From Burkholderia seminalis DSM 23518 (lineage in GTDB: Bacteria > Pseudomonadota > Gammaproteobacteria > Burkholderiales > Burkholderiaceae): a DNA stretch of 64,000 nucleotides. The stretch lies in assembly GCF_902832885.1 (NCBI RefSeq), contig NZ_CADFDK010000003.1, positions 682,001 to 746,000 on the forward strand, read 5' to 3'. This document shows positions 9,123 through 18,210 of this stretch, in pieces. The notes under the pieces were generated by a model. The model worked only from the letters and a program-made list of their open reading frames with translations, did not search any database and had not been told where the DNA came from. The number at the start of each line of letters is the position of its first letter. Position 1 is the first letter of the stretch. The translations under genes and the position numbers were made by a program.

Positions 9123-9138
9123 CCATTTGGGGCAAACC

Positions 9139-10119
9139 ATGGACCTCATCGACGCGCCCGCGAAGCCTCGCGACGCGACCATCCTCGAATTGCGCGACTT
9201 CTCCCGCAAGCTGGTGCGCGAGCTCGGCTTCATGCGCGCGACGCTCGCCGACAGCGACTGGGCGCCGTCGGCCGTTCACGCGATCCTCGAGATCGGGATG
9301 GCGCCCGGCATCAACGCGAAGGATCTCGGCAACATCCTGCGGCTCGACAAATCGAACACGAGCCGGCAACTCGCGCGGCTCGAGGCGGCCGGTGTCGTGG
9401 AGCGCCGCGTATCGAGCGAGGATGCGCGGGCGATCGAGCTGTACCTGACCGCCGAGGGGAAAAAGCTGCAGAAACGAATCGACACGTTCGCGACCGACCA
9501 GGTGTCGAATGCGTTGCGTCGCATGATTCCCGCCGACCAGCAGGCGTTGCTGCGCGCCCTCGCGCTGTATGCCGATGCCCTCGCGCAAGACAACGCCGCC
9601 AGGGCGCCCGCGACGACCCTCGATGCGCCGCCGATCCGCGAAGGCTACCAACCGGGTTGTATCGGCGACATCGCGAGCCTGCATGCACGCTTCTATGCGG
9701 AGCACTGGGGGTTCGGCGTCTTTTTCGAAAAGCGGGTGGCGACCGAGCTGGCCGAGTTCGCGGGCACGTTGCCGGCCGACGGCAAGGCGCTGTGGCTCTG
9801 CCAGGAAGACGGGCGGACGCTCGCGTCGCTCGCGATCGACGGCGATCCGGCGACCGGCGTCGCGCACCTGCGCTGGTTCATCGTGAACGACGCGCTGCGC
9901 GGGTCCGGCATCGGGCGCCAGATGATGACGCTGGCGATGCGCTTCGTCGACGAGCACCGGTTTCGCGAGACCTACCTGTGGACCTTCAAGGGACTGGATT
10001 CGGCACGCCACCTGTACGACGCGTTCGGCTTCACGCTGACCCACGAGTCCGCGGGCACGCACTGGGGCACCGAGGTCGTCGAGCAGCGGTTCAGCCGGCC
10101 GGGGCCCGCCGCCAGCTGA
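9139..10119 (+). CDS. MarR-GNAT bifunctional regulator/acetyltransferase
   Basis: A 326-residue protein. Residues ~20-145 form a MarR winged helix (GINAKDLGNILRLDKSNTSRQLARLEAAGVVERR, wing SSEDARAIELYLT). Residues ~170-320 form a GNAT acetyltransferase (acetyl-CoA loop LRGSGIGRQMM; YLWTFKGLDSARHLYDAFGF). Such fusions are known and are taken to couple DNA binding to acetylation of a small molecule. The start at 9139 places the promoter and both operators upstream and avoids starting inside the -35 box as the longer frame would. Confidence 0.9.
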   Translation: MDLIDAPAKPRDATILELRDFSRKLVRELGFMRATLADSDWAPSAVHAILEIGMAPGINAKDLGNILRLDKSNTSRQLARLEAAGVVERRVSSEDARAIELYLTAEGKKLQKRIDTFATDQVSNALRRMIPADQQALLRALALYADALAQDNAARAPATTLDAPPIREGYQPGCIGDIASLHARFYAEHWGFGVFFEKRVATELAEFAGTLPADGKALWLCQEDGRTLASLAIDGDPATGVAHLRWFIVNDALRGSGIGRQMMTLAMRFVDEHRFRETYLWTFKGLDSARHLYDAFGFTLTHESAGTHWGTEVVEQRFSRPGPAAS

Positions 10120-10184
10120 CGTTCGACGCACCCGATTCACACTGAAGGGCGTCATCACGCTCACCACGACAAAGGACGCTGCCC

Positions 10185-11030
10185 ATGCTCGAACGTCTCG
10201 CGGCCCTCGCGCTTTGCGCGGTCGTCACCGCGCCTGCCGCCGTTGCCGCGCAACCCGACGCCGCGACCGGCATCGATCCGATCGACCGGACGATGACGCA
10301 GTGCCTGAACGATCCCGAACATGCGTCGACGGCAGGCCAGGACGAATGCGTCGTCGACGCGGGTCGCGCATGGGACGCACGGCTCAACGCGAGCTATCGC
10401 GCGCTGCAGGCATCGCTGCCGGCGGCGGACCGGCCCGCGCTGCTGCGCGCCCAACGCGCGTGGCTCGCGCGCCGGGATGCCGACCTGAAGCTGATCGGCG
10501 CCGTCTACGCGACGACACGCGGCACGATCTACGCGCCGATGAATGCAAACGACGTGATGGAACTGACACGGCAGCGCGCGCTGTCGCTGCAACGGTTCGA
10601 AGCGGATCGCGCGGCGCACGGCTTCAGCCTGGCCACACGCCTGCCGCCCGCGACGGACGACCGTCCCGAACGCGTCGACGCCGTACCGCGACGCGGCGCA
10701 CGCTTCGAACGGGCGCACTGCGCGGCGCTCGCCGATCTCGACGCAAAGGGCCGCTGCGCGGCGCAGGCCGCGCCGCTGTACCTGCAGGATATCGACGACG
10801 TGACGGCCGCGATCGAACGCCGCCTGCCGCGTGCATCGCGCGAAGCGATGCGCGCGTCGTCGCAGAAATGGCGCGCGTTCATCGCCGCCCAGCCGCCGCT
10901 GATCGGCGCGCTTTACGCGCCAGCGGATGTTTCCGGCGTGCCGCCGCAGGTTTCGATCGAGATGCGCGATGAAGCCGCCGCGCGCCTGCAGCAACTCGTG
11001 TACGCCGAAGACAAGATCGGCGCCGATTGA
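10185..11030 (+). CDS. Secreted LprI-like (DUF1311) protein
   Basis: A 281-residue protein with a signal peptide (residues 1-22, cleavage after AVAAQ-type site). The first domain carries the DUF1311/LprI pattern (CLNDPEHASTAGQDECVVDAGRAWDARLNASYRAL, LRAQRAWLARRDADL); a related C-rich repeat follows (CAALADLDAKGRCAAQAAPLYLQDIDDVTAAIE). LprI-type proteins are periplasmic and one is a lysozyme inhibitor; here only the fold can be claimed. It lies 65 bp behind the marR-gnat gene and could be cotranscribed. A second LprI-like protein is encoded at 43052-44122. Confidence 0.75.
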   Translation: MLERLAALALCAVVTAPAAVAAQPDAATGIDPIDRTMTQCLNDPEHASTAGQDECVVDAGRAWDARLNASYRALQASLPAADRPALLRAQRAWLARRDADLKLIGAVYATTRGTIYAPMNANDVMELTRQRALSLQRFEADRAAHGFSLATRLPPATDDRPERVDAVPRRGARFERAHCAALADLDAKGRCAAQAAPLYLQDIDDVTAAIERRLPRASREAMRASSQKWRAFIAAQPPLIGALYAPADVSGVPPQVSIEMRDEAAARLQQLVYAEDKIGAD

Positions 11031-11049
11031 GGCGGCGGTGCACGGCCGC

Positions 11050-11184
11050 CGCGTTCTTCAGCGCCAGCGTCGCGGCATGGAGGGCTTCGGCCGTCATCGG
11101 GTCGCTGCCGAATTGCTCGGGCAGTTCAGCGGGAATGGCCGGTAGCTCAACCGGCGGGGTCTTCGGTTGACGAGGCTTATTCAA
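11050..11184 (-). pseudogene. IS256-family transposase remnant (N-terminus)
   Basis: Reading from a TTG at 11184, about 44 codons (NKPRQPKTPPVELPAIPAEL..., FGSDPMTAEALHAATLALK) match the start of IS256-type transposases. The similarity then ends abruptly near 11053 and runs into the end of the DUF1311 gene on the other strand. No catalytic DDE part and no terminal repeats remain. It marks an old insertion or deletion at the left edge of the accessory block. Confidence 0.7.
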
Positions 11185-11185
11185 T

Positions 11186-11222
11186 GAGCGCCACCGATAC
11201 CGGGATCACCCCGGTGGCGCTC
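11186..11222. repeat. 11-bp inverted repeat (hairpin) upstream of the transposase remnant
   Basis: GAGCGCCACCG (11186-11196) pairs exactly with CGGTGGCGCTC (11212-11222), loop 15 bases. It sits just before the transposase reading frame, where IS elements often carry a structure limiting read-through. No T-run follows, so a terminator role is uncertain. Confidence 0.5.
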
Positions 11223-11369
11223 GTTCATCGCGATCGGCCCCGAAAAGTCAGCACCGCGTCCCTACCGCTCCCCCAACCCGCTCCACCAACTTCACGAAAT
11301 CACTCGCCCCCACCGGCAGCGTTGTGCCGACGGCCAGACCTCCTGCGTCGAGAAACACCCTCTTCACGC

Positions 11370-12143
11370 TCACAGCTCACGCGCTGGCGATGCCTGGGGC
11401 GCTGACGTCACAGCGGGCGGCAAGGGACGATTCGCAATCTCCATCGCTTCAGTTCGCGGCACACCGAGCGTCTGCAAAAGGGATGACGCTGCGCGCTCGG
11501 CAAAGCCGTTCTGACTGTACCCGATCATGTTCAACATGTCGGTGACGGGCTTCTCGTCTGCATCGAATCGTAATTCGATTGCAATGGCGGTCAGTACCGC
11601 GCCGCCGACCGTGACAACGCTCATCAGCGGGTCATTTGCCGAGAATCTCCCGGCGAGGATCCCTTTCTGGATATCCCTCAACAACCGAGGTCCGAGGCCG
11701 CGGCTGAGTGCTCGCATCGACAGCCCTTCGCGGAGGAGAAATTGTCCCCAAACCGGTTCACCTCTGGCTCGCAGCAAAGTATGACGCAACGACACCGAAA
11801 TGATCTCGGCAGGGTCGGTGAGGTTGGCGGCGATGCGGTCCAGGGTATCCGCGAACTCCTCGAACACGATTTCCAGAACCGCGGCATGAATCGCTTCTTT
11901 CGATTCGAAGTGGTTATAGAACGAGCCGAACCCCACGTCCGCGGCTTCAGTAATTTCATTGATCGCGACGCCTTCCATCCCCTTTTGCGCCATGAGTACG
12001 AAGGCGGCATCCAGCAGGCGCGCCCGCGTCTCGCGCTTTCGACGCGCGCCTCGAGGCTCGCGAACCTCGGGGCCTGACGGCGCTTGCCCGTTCGAGACGG
12101 CCGGCGACGGTGTTCTGGTGCGACGGGAAGAAGTGCTGGGCAT
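11370..12143 (-). CDS. TetR/AcrR-family regulator of the aromatic cluster
   Basis: A 257-residue regulator. The N-terminal ~35 residues are a Ser/Thr/Arg-rich tail; the TetR helix-turn-helix follows (RLLDAAFVLMAQKGMEGVAINEITEAADVGFGSFYNHFESKEAI). The C-terminal ligand domain resembles TetR proteins controlling aromatic or fatty-acid catabolism. The longer frame back to 12284 would translate through the promoter region, so the ATG at 12143 is preferred. It is divergent from the hydroxylase gene, and palindromic sequences lie between them. Confidence 0.85.
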   Translation of the reverse strand: MPSTSSRRTRTPSPAVSNGQAPSGPEVREPRGARRKRETRARLLDAAFVLMAQKGMEGVAINEITEAADVGFGSFYNHFESKEAIHAAVLEIVFEEFADTLDRIAANLTDPAEIISVSLRHTLLRARGEPVWGQFLLREGLSMRALSRGLGPRLLRDIQKGILAGRFSANDPLMSVVTVGGAVLTAIAIELRFDADEKPVTDMLNMIGYSQNGFAERAASSLLQTLGVPRTEAMEIANRPLPPAVTSAPQASPAREL

Positions 12144-12161
12144 CGGCGTGCGCGTAGGTTC

Positions 12162-12188
12162 GATGTTTCGAGTATACGTTCGAACATC
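12162..12188. promoter_or_regulatory. Candidate TetR operator in the divergent intergenic region
   Basis: Outer arms GATGTT / AACATC and inner arms TTCGA (12167-12171) / TCGAA (12180-12184) around the GTATAC centre form an imperfect 27-bp dyad. It lies directly upstream of the hydroxylase promoter and 19 bp from the tetR start codon, well placed to control both. Confidence 0.6.
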
Positions 12189-12192
12189 AAAA

Positions 12193-12221
12193 TTGACAAA
12201 ATAATCAGTTATGATTTTAAT
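12193..12221 (+). promoter_or_regulatory. Promoter of the catabolic operon
   Basis: TTGACA (12193-12198), 17-base spacer, TTTAAT (12216-12221). AT-rich flanks. It starts five bases after the operator-like dyad. Confidence 0.6.
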
Positions 12222-12256
12222 GTCATCAAAGCAGTCTGCAGCGGCCTGCCTGAAGA

Positions 12257-13969
12257 ATGGGAGACAGAACGGTGGCGGAGACAAAACTGACGTGCGAGTC
12301 GGGCGTCCATGAAGGCAACGACACCGCGAGCCGTGCCGGCGGGCGCGACTTGCCGTCGGACGTCGACGTGCTGGTCGTGGGCTGCGGTCCCGTCGGCGCG
12401 ACGATCGGCGCGTTGCTTGGCCGGGACGACGTGCGCGTGCTTGTCGTCGACAGGGCGGCGGAGATCTTCATGGCGCCGCGTGCGATCGCGCTCGACAACG
12501 ATGCGCTTCGCATCCTGCAGTACGTCGGGGTGAACGAAGCCGACCTCGATACGGTGGCGATTCCGTACGTCCGGATGCGCTCGCCGTGGTTCGGCGAGTT
12601 CGGGCGCATCAATACGCTCGGGAGCATCGATGGCCATCCGAAGCTTGTGACGTTCTATCAACCGGACCTCGAGCGATGCTTGCGTGCCCGACTGACCGCA
12701 CACCGCACCGCCCGAATGGCGCTCGGTGTGACGCTCGTCTCGCTCGACGAGAACGCCGATCACGTCGCCGCCACGCTCGACAGCGCGCAGGGCGTGCGGC
12801 ACGTCGTGCGCGCCCGCTACGTCGTCGGTGCCGACGGTGCCAGCTCGATCGTGCGCCAGTTGATCGGACAGGAGTTCAAGGGCAAGACGTTCGCGGAAGA
12901 CTGGTTGATCGTCGACGCGCGAAACGTGCGCCGACCGATCGACCATGTCGAGTTCCTCTGCGACCACCGGCGGCCGACGCCACATATGACCGCTCCCGGC
13001 GGGCGCGAGCGTTGGGAGTTCATGCTCCATCCCGACGAGACGCGAGAGGAGATGGAATCCGACGAACGCATCCGCGAACTGCTCGCACCGTGGGGCGGCA
13101 TCCAGGACATGGTGATCGAACGCAAGGCCGTGTACCGTTTTCATGCCCGAACCGTCAGGACCTTCAGCAAAGGACGCGTTTTCCTAGCGGGCGACGCCGC
13201 CCACATCACTCCGCCGTTCGTCGGCCAGGGGCTCGTCGCCGGCCTGCGCGATGCCGCGAATCTCGGCTGGAAACTGGCGTGGGTCGTCAAAGGCCACGCA
13301 ACCCCTAAAATTCTGGACTCCTATGATCAGGAACGCCGACCTCACGCCAAGGCAATGATCGGCGTCGCGAAATTCATGGGGAAGCTCGTGATGCCGCGAA
13401 ATGCCGGGATCGCGTTGTTCACGCACGGTCTGATGCGATTGACGCGGCTCGTTCCGCCGCTACGGAATCACTTCGACGAGCTCGGGATCAAGCCGAAGAA
13501 TGCGTTCCGCAGAGGCCTGTTCGTCCCCGGCTGCTCGACCACGCGGCTCGTGCGCGGCGCCGTGCTTCCGCAGGGATGGCTGCGCAAGCACGATGGGGCG
13601 ATCCGCCTGAGCGACGACGTGTTCGGCAGCGGTCTTGCGTTGATCGGATTCGGGCGGGATCCAGACGTCGAACTCGACGCCGGCGCGCGAGCCGCGTTGA
13701 TTGCGGCGGGTGGTGTCGTGGTGCAAGTCGTGCACCGCGGGCAGCGCCTTCATCGCATCGAGAACGACGGCTGGGAGGACCTGGACGGTACGTTCATGCC
13801 GGGTGTCGTGCGGTTTGGCTGGGCGGCCGTGATTCGGCCGGACAAAACGGTCCTGCACGAAGGCCCGGTGGCCAACTCGACCCGCCTCGTTCTCGAATCC
13901 CTGCAATTGCTGGGTGCGCGCACCTCCTTGTCGTCGCTATCCGGTCACATTGCCCAGCCGACTTCCTGA
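12257..13969 (+). CDS. FAD-dependent aromatic hydroxylase (MhpA-like)
   Basis: A 570-residue group A flavoprotein monooxygenase: dinucleotide motif VVGCGPVG (about 40-47), DG motif YVVGADGASSIVR, and GD motif FLAGDAAHITPPFVGQG with Asp313. The closest family by pattern is MhpA, the 3-(3-hydroxyphenyl)propionate 2-hydroxylase, which uses NAD(P)H and O2 to make a catechol. The true ring substrate is not evident. A GTG at 12272 with GGGAGA upstream is an alternative start. It is the first gene of a run of four catabolic genes on the same strand. Confidence 0.85.
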   Translation: MGDRTVAETKLTCESGVHEGNDTASRAGGRDLPSDVDVLVVGCGPVGATIGALLGRDDVRVLVVDRAAEIFMAPRAIALDNDALRILQYVGVNEADLDTVAIPYVRMRSPWFGEFGRINTLGSIDGHPKLVTFYQPDLERCLRARLTAHRTARMALGVTLVSLDENADHVAATLDSAQGVRHVVRARYVVGADGASSIVRQLIGQEFKGKTFAEDWLIVDARNVRRPIDHVEFLCDHRRPTPHMTAPGGRERWEFMLHPDETREEMESDERIRELLAPWGGIQDMVIERKAVYRFHARTVRTFSKGRVFLAGDAAHITPPFVGQGLVAGLRDAANLGWKLAWVVKGHATPKILDSYDQERRPHAKAMIGVAKFMGKLVMPRNAGIALFTHGLMRLTRLVPPLRNHFDELGIKPKNAFRRGLFVPGCSTTRLVRGAVLPQGWLRKHDGAIRLSDDVFGSGLALIGFGRDPDVELDAGARAALIAAGGVVVQVVHRGQRLHRIENDGWEDLDGTFMPGVVRFGWAAVIRPDKTVLHEGPVANSTRLVLESLQLLGARTSLSSLSGHIAQPTS

Positions 13970-13976
13970 GGCCCCC

Positions 13977-15047
13977 ATGAAGCTCACGACTGCACAACCC
14001 GCACGGAACCCCCGACCAACGACGAAGGCTCGGGCACTGTCCTATTTGATGTTCGAGCGTCCCGATCTCGAACGGGCCGAACGATTTCTCAACGATTTCG
14101 GCCTGCGGACCGTATCCCGTGACGGCGAATATCTGTTCCTCCGGGGCACCGCCGCCACGCCGTTCTGCTACGTCGTCCGGCGCACTGAAAAAAACCGTTT
14201 CGTCGGCTTCGGGCTTGAAGTTGACGACATCGACGCACTGCGAAAGCTTGCCCACGTGCCGGGCGCATCGGACGTGGAGCCGTCACCGTGGCCCGGCGGC
14301 GGGCATCGAGTCACGCTCGTCGATCCATCGGGTTTTCGTGTTGACGCAGTCGCGGGACAAGCGCGGGCCGGCGCCCTGCCGCACCGGTCGGCGTTACCGT
14401 TCAACTCACCCGATTCCATCGTTCGTGTGAACGATACCCAGCGTCCGCCGCCGGAGGTGCCGGAAGTGATTCGCCTCGGTCATGTCGTGCTCGAACTCGC
14501 CGACTTCCAGGCGACCTGTGCGTGGTACACGTCTCACTTCGGCTTCATCCCGAGCGACGTTCAGGTGTTGCCTGATGGATCGCCCGCCGTCGCGTTCCTG
14601 CGACTCGATCGCGGGGCGATACCCGCGGATCACCATACCCTCGCGTTGGCACAGGGATTCGCAGCGCTCTACAGCCACTCGGCATTCGAGCTGGTTGACG
14701 CGGACGCGGTGGGGATCGGGCAGCGTCTGCTGAGCGAAAAAGGATGGACGCACGCATGGGGGATGGGGCGCCACATTCTCGGTAGCCAGGTCTTCGACTA
14801 TTGGCAGGATCCTTGGGGCGACAAGCACGAACACTATTGCGATGGGGACATGTTCACGGCGGACGTGGCCACGGGCATCCACGAAGTCAGCCGCGAAGCG
14901 ATGTCGCAGTGGGGCCCCCGGATGCCGCGCAGCTTCACCAAACCGAAGATCACTGCCGCAAGCATCGCATCGCTCATCCGAAACCTCCGGACCAGTCCGG
15001 ACGTCACCTTCGCGAAGCTGCGCACGCTCGCGAAACTGTTTGCGTGA
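13977..15047 (+). CDS. VOC-family extradiol ring-cleavage dioxygenase
   Basis: A 356-residue type I extradiol dioxygenase with two vicinal-oxygen-chelate modules. The C-terminal module carries a likely Fe(II) triad: His169 (RLGHVVLEL), His234 (YSHSAFEL) and Glu285 (KHEHYCDGD). It would open the catechol made by the preceding hydroxylase in the meta position. It starts 7 bp after the hydroxylase stop, so the two are cotranscribed. The C-terminal ~50-residue basic tail (RSFTKPKITAASIASLIRNL) is longer than in many relatives. Confidence 0.85.
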   Translation: MKLTTAQPARNPRPTTKARALSYLMFERPDLERAERFLNDFGLRTVSRDGEYLFLRGTAATPFCYVVRRTEKNRFVGFGLEVDDIDALRKLAHVPGASDVEPSPWPGGGHRVTLVDPSGFRVDAVAGQARAGALPHRSALPFNSPDSIVRVNDTQRPPPEVPEVIRLGHVVLELADFQATCAWYTSHFGFIPSDVQVLPDGSPAVAFLRLDRGAIPADHHTLALAQGFAALYSHSAFELVDADAVGIGQRLLSEKGWTHAWGMGRHILGSQVFDYWQDPWGDKHEHYCDGDMFTADVATGIHEVSREAMSQWGPRMPRSFTKPKITAASIASLIRNLRTSPDVTFAKLRTLAKLFA

Positions 15048-15083
15048 CTTTCATCTTCACTCAGACCTGTTCGAGGCATCTTC

Positions 15084-16040
15084 ATGGCATTGCACGTCTT
15101 GCACTATCGGCATCAGGGGCGCGCCCAATGGGGCGTGGTGAGGAATCACCGGATCACACCGATACCGGGCGACTACCCGACGACCGGCGAATTCGTGCGG
15201 GCACATCGGATCGATGAACTCGCCGCGCTCGGCGGAGAAACGATTCCCGAGTCGGACGTGGAGTGGCTGTCGCCGGTCACGCACAATCAACAGTTCGTTT
15301 GTCAGGGCGCCAACTATCGCCAGCACATGATCGAGTCCGGCATGAATCCGGACGCGAAGTCATTCAACATGATCTTCACGAAGGCGACCAACTGCATCGT
15401 CGCCGCCGATTCCGACGTCATCCGGCCGCAACATGTGCAGTTTCTGGATTACGAGATCGAACTGGGGCTCGTGCTTCGCCGCGATATCACGTCCCGGCAA
15501 GCCATCACGGAACAGAACCTGCACGAGTACGTGGCCGGCCTCGTGATCGTCAACGACTATTCCGCACGCGATATCCAGATTCCCCAGATGCAGTTTTACA
15601 AAGGGAAAAGCTATCGAACGTTCGGGCCGGTGGGGCCGTATCTGTGCCTGCTGGAGGCAAGCGATATCGCACGGCTGCGCACGCTGACGCTGACACTGAC
15701 CGTGAACGGGGAAGTCCGGCAGAGCGATTCGACCGGGAACCTCGTATACGGTCCAGCCGAAACACTCACCGAGCTTTCGGGTGTTCAGGATCTGAACGCC
15801 GGTGACTTGCTTGCAACGGGCACGCCTTCCGGATGCGCGCTCAGCATTCCGTCGCCGGCGAAGCAACGAATTGCCGCGTTGCTGCCCGAGCACGTGAAGT
15901 GGCGGATTTTCACGAAGGTTCAGGCCGCGCGTCCGCAGTATCTGAAGGCCGGGGATCTGGTCGAATCACGGATCCGGAGCAGGGACGGGGCGATTGACCT
16001 CGGTGTGCAACGCAACCGAATCGTGGACCAGCTCGCATGA
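15084..16040 (+). CDS. Fumarylacetoacetate hydrolase family protein
   Basis: A 318-residue FAH-superfamily (PF01557) enzyme. Metal-binding motif FLDYEIELGLV supplies the paired Glu residues, with VNDYSARDIQ and KGKSYRTFGPVGPYL following as in homologues. The family hydrolyses or decarboxylates 2-oxo/enol acids. In this operon it most likely cleaves, or processes, the meta-ring-fission product in place of an MhpC-type hydrolase, which is absent. It overlaps the next gene by four bases (ATGA). Confidence 0.85.
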   Translation: MALHVLHYRHQGRAQWGVVRNHRITPIPGDYPTTGEFVRAHRIDELAALGGETIPESDVEWLSPVTHNQQFVCQGANYRQHMIESGMNPDAKSFNMIFTKATNCIVAADSDVIRPQHVQFLDYEIELGLVLRRDITSRQAITEQNLHEYVAGLVIVNDYSARDIQIPQMQFYKGKSYRTFGPVGPYLCLLEASDIARLRTLTLTLTVNGEVRQSDSTGNLVYGPAETLTELSGVQDLNAGDLLATGTPSGCALSIPSPAKQRIAALLPEHVKWRIFTKVQAARPQYLKAGDLVESRIRSRDGAIDLGVQRNRIVDQLA

Positions 16041-17998
16041 ACGCCATCGCAACCGAAGCGGACGTGCTGCGGATCGAAAACCAGGGGCCGCCCGCCGACC
16101 TCCCGGCCAGCACCTACGAGATGATCGGCCGTGGTGCGACGATCGACCCGACCGCGCCGGCCTTGTCGTTTTTCCTGCGCGCCGACGATCATCGCAAGCC
16201 ATCGCGCTGGACTTATTCGGAGCTTATGCGGGATATCACCCGGACCGCGAACATGTTTTCGCGCCTGGGCATCGATCGCCACTCGGTGGTTGCCTACGTG
16301 CTGCCGAACTTGCCGCAGACGCATTTCGTCATCTGGGGAGGCGAAGCGGCCGGGATCGTATGCGCCATCAATCCGTTGCTGGAGGGGCCGGCAATCGCAT
16401 CGCTGCTCAAGGCCGCACACGCAAAAGTGCTGGTGACGCTGACGCCCTTTCCGGGAACGGATATCTGGTCGAAGATCCAGCCCATCCTGAGCCAGGTGCC
16501 GTCGCTGCAAAGCCTCGTCCTGATCGATCTGGCCGAGCGCGTGCAGGGTTGGCGCCGAATGGCGGCGCGCGTGATGGGGCGCCGCGAATGCAAACGGCTG
16601 CACGGGCGCGCGGGTCTGCGCGGCGCCGTTCCGCGCCACATCGCGATCCACGATTTCGACGCTGCGATGGCGCGCGAATCCGGTGATGCGCTGCTGGCCT
16701 CACGGCGTTTCGAAGCCGACGACATATCGTCCTACTTCTGCACGGGCGGCACGACGGGATTGCCGAAAATCGCGATTCGCCGGCACGGCAACGAGGTGGC
16801 CAATGCCTGGAGCGTCGGGCAGGTCGTCGGTGCCGGGATGGGCCCGGGGAAGACCGTTTTCTGCGGACTACCGCTGTTCCATGTCAATGCCGTGCTGGCA
16901 ACCGGCCTGGTGCCGTTCTCGCGCGGCGCACATGTGGTGCTCGGTACGCCACAGGGCTATCGCGGCGACGGAGTCGTCAAACGATTCTGGGAAATCGTCG
17001 AGCAACACCGGATCAATTTCTTCAGCGCGGTACCGACCTTGTATTCGGCATTGCTCGACGTGCCCGTCGACGGCTGGAATATCGACTCGCTCGAGTATGG
17101 GCTCTGCGGTGCCGCGCCGATGCCCGTGGAAGTATTCCGCACGTTCCAGGATCGCACCGGGGTCCGGATCCTCGAAGGTTACGGGCTCACCGAGGGCGCA
17201 TGCGTAAGCAGCGTCAATCCGCCAGGCGGCGAACGGCGTCTCGGTTCGATCGGTTTGCGCATCCCCGGCCAGATGATGAAGGCGGTGATACTCGACGACG
17301 CCGGCCGCTACATGCGCGATTGCGTCGAGAACGAAGTCGGTGTGCTGACGATTTCCGGGCCGAACGTTTTCGCGGGCTATCTTCAGGAAGATCAGAACAA
17401 GAGCTTGTGGCTCGATCTCGACGACGGCCGGCAGTGGCTCAACACCGGGGATCTCGCGCGGCGCGATGCGCAGGGCTACTTCTGGCTCACGGGCCGCCGC
17501 AAGGAACTCATCATCCGGGGCGGTCACAACATCGATCCGGCGACGATCGAAGAGCCGCTGCACCGCCACCCGGCAGTGCAAATCGCTGCGGCAATCGGAC
17601 GTCCCGACGTGCATGCAGGCGAGCTGCCCGTCGCGTACGTGCAGTTGAAAGCCGGCGCAACCGCAACCGAGACGGAGCTGGACACATTCATACGCGGCTT
17701 GATCGGCGAGCGTGCCGCGCTACCGAAGCGGATTCATATCGTCGAGGCAATGCCGCTCACGGCGGTCGGCAAGATCTTCAAGCCCGAACTCAAACGACGG
17801 GAGACGCTCGACGCGCTGATCGCCGCGCTGAACGATGCCGGCATCGAGGGTGCCCGAGTGAGCATGGCGGACGACCCGTCGTGCGGGCTCGCCTTGCATG
17901 TGGCGCTGAGCGATCGCGCGCAGATAGCGAAGACCCATACGGTGATGGGTCGCTTCCCGTTTGCCTTTTCGACGTCGGTCGAACCCGAACATCAGTGA
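16037..17998 (+). CDS. AMP-forming acyl-CoA ligase
   Basis: A 653-residue ANL-superfamily enzyme: P-loop-like FCTGGTTGLPK near residue 240, GYGLTEG, TGDLARRDAQGYFWLTGRRKELI and the catalytic lysine in TAVGKIFKP. It activates a carboxylic acid with ATP and CoA. Position in the operon suggests either activation of the aromatic side-chain acid before ring attack or of the acid released afterwards. It is longer than usual: about 60 extra C-terminal residues (after PELKRRETL) are of unknown role. Confidence 0.88.
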   Translation: MNAIATEADVLRIENQGPPADLPASTYEMIGRGATIDPTAPALSFFLRADDHRKPSRWTYSELMRDITRTANMFSRLGIDRHSVVAYVLPNLPQTHFVIWGGEAAGIVCAINPLLEGPAIASLLKAAHAKVLVTLTPFPGTDIWSKIQPILSQVPSLQSLVLIDLAERVQGWRRMAARVMGRRECKRLHGRAGLRGAVPRHIAIHDFDAAMARESGDALLASRRFEADDISSYFCTGGTTGLPKIAIRRHGNEVANAWSVGQVVGAGMGPGKTVFCGLPLFHVNAVLATGLVPFSRGAHVVLGTPQGYRGDGVVKRFWEIVEQHRINFFSAVPTLYSALLDVPVDGWNIDSLEYGLCGAAPMPVEVFRTFQDRTGVRILEGYGLTEGACVSSVNPPGGERRLGSIGLRIPGQMMKAVILDDAGRYMRDCVENEVGVLTISGPNVFAGYLQEDQNKSLWLDLDDGRQWLNTGDLARRDAQGYFWLTGRRKELIIRGGHNIDPATIEEPLHRHPAVQIAAAIGRPDVHAGELPVAYVQLKAGATATETELDTFIRGLIGERAALPKRIHIVEAMPLTAVGKIFKPELKRRETLDALIAALNDAGIEGARVSMADDPSCGLALHVALSDRAQIAKTHTVMGRFPFAFSTSVEPEHQ

Positions 17999-18041
17999 CT
18001 GTCGATTCTCGGAATGCTTGACGTTGGATTAAACAAATATG

Positions 18042-18054
18042 TTCGGAATCCGAA
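18042..18054. repeat. Short palindrome upstream of ompW
   Basis: TTCGG-AAT-CCGAA in an AT-rich stretch between the ligase and ompW genes. Its arms resemble the TTCGA/TCGAA arms near the TetR gene only loosely. A regulatory role is possible, not shown. Confidence 0.3.
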
Positions 18055-18210
18055 ATTACTGAAAGATCTTTTGATTACCGAAGAAGAACCCGATGCCCTT
18101 GGCGTCGCGCTTCATCCGCGCAGGACCCGCCCGCGCGTCACGTCTGGCGCACGGGGATGAAGACAGGTTTCACGATTCCTGAACACAAACACCAAAATCT
18201 GGAGACAATC

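Noticed and set aside
18060-18120. Minus-strand peptide ending DAKGIGFFFGNQKIFQ
   Set aside because: Looks mildly protein-like but is under 30 codons, lacks a start signal and I recognise no family.
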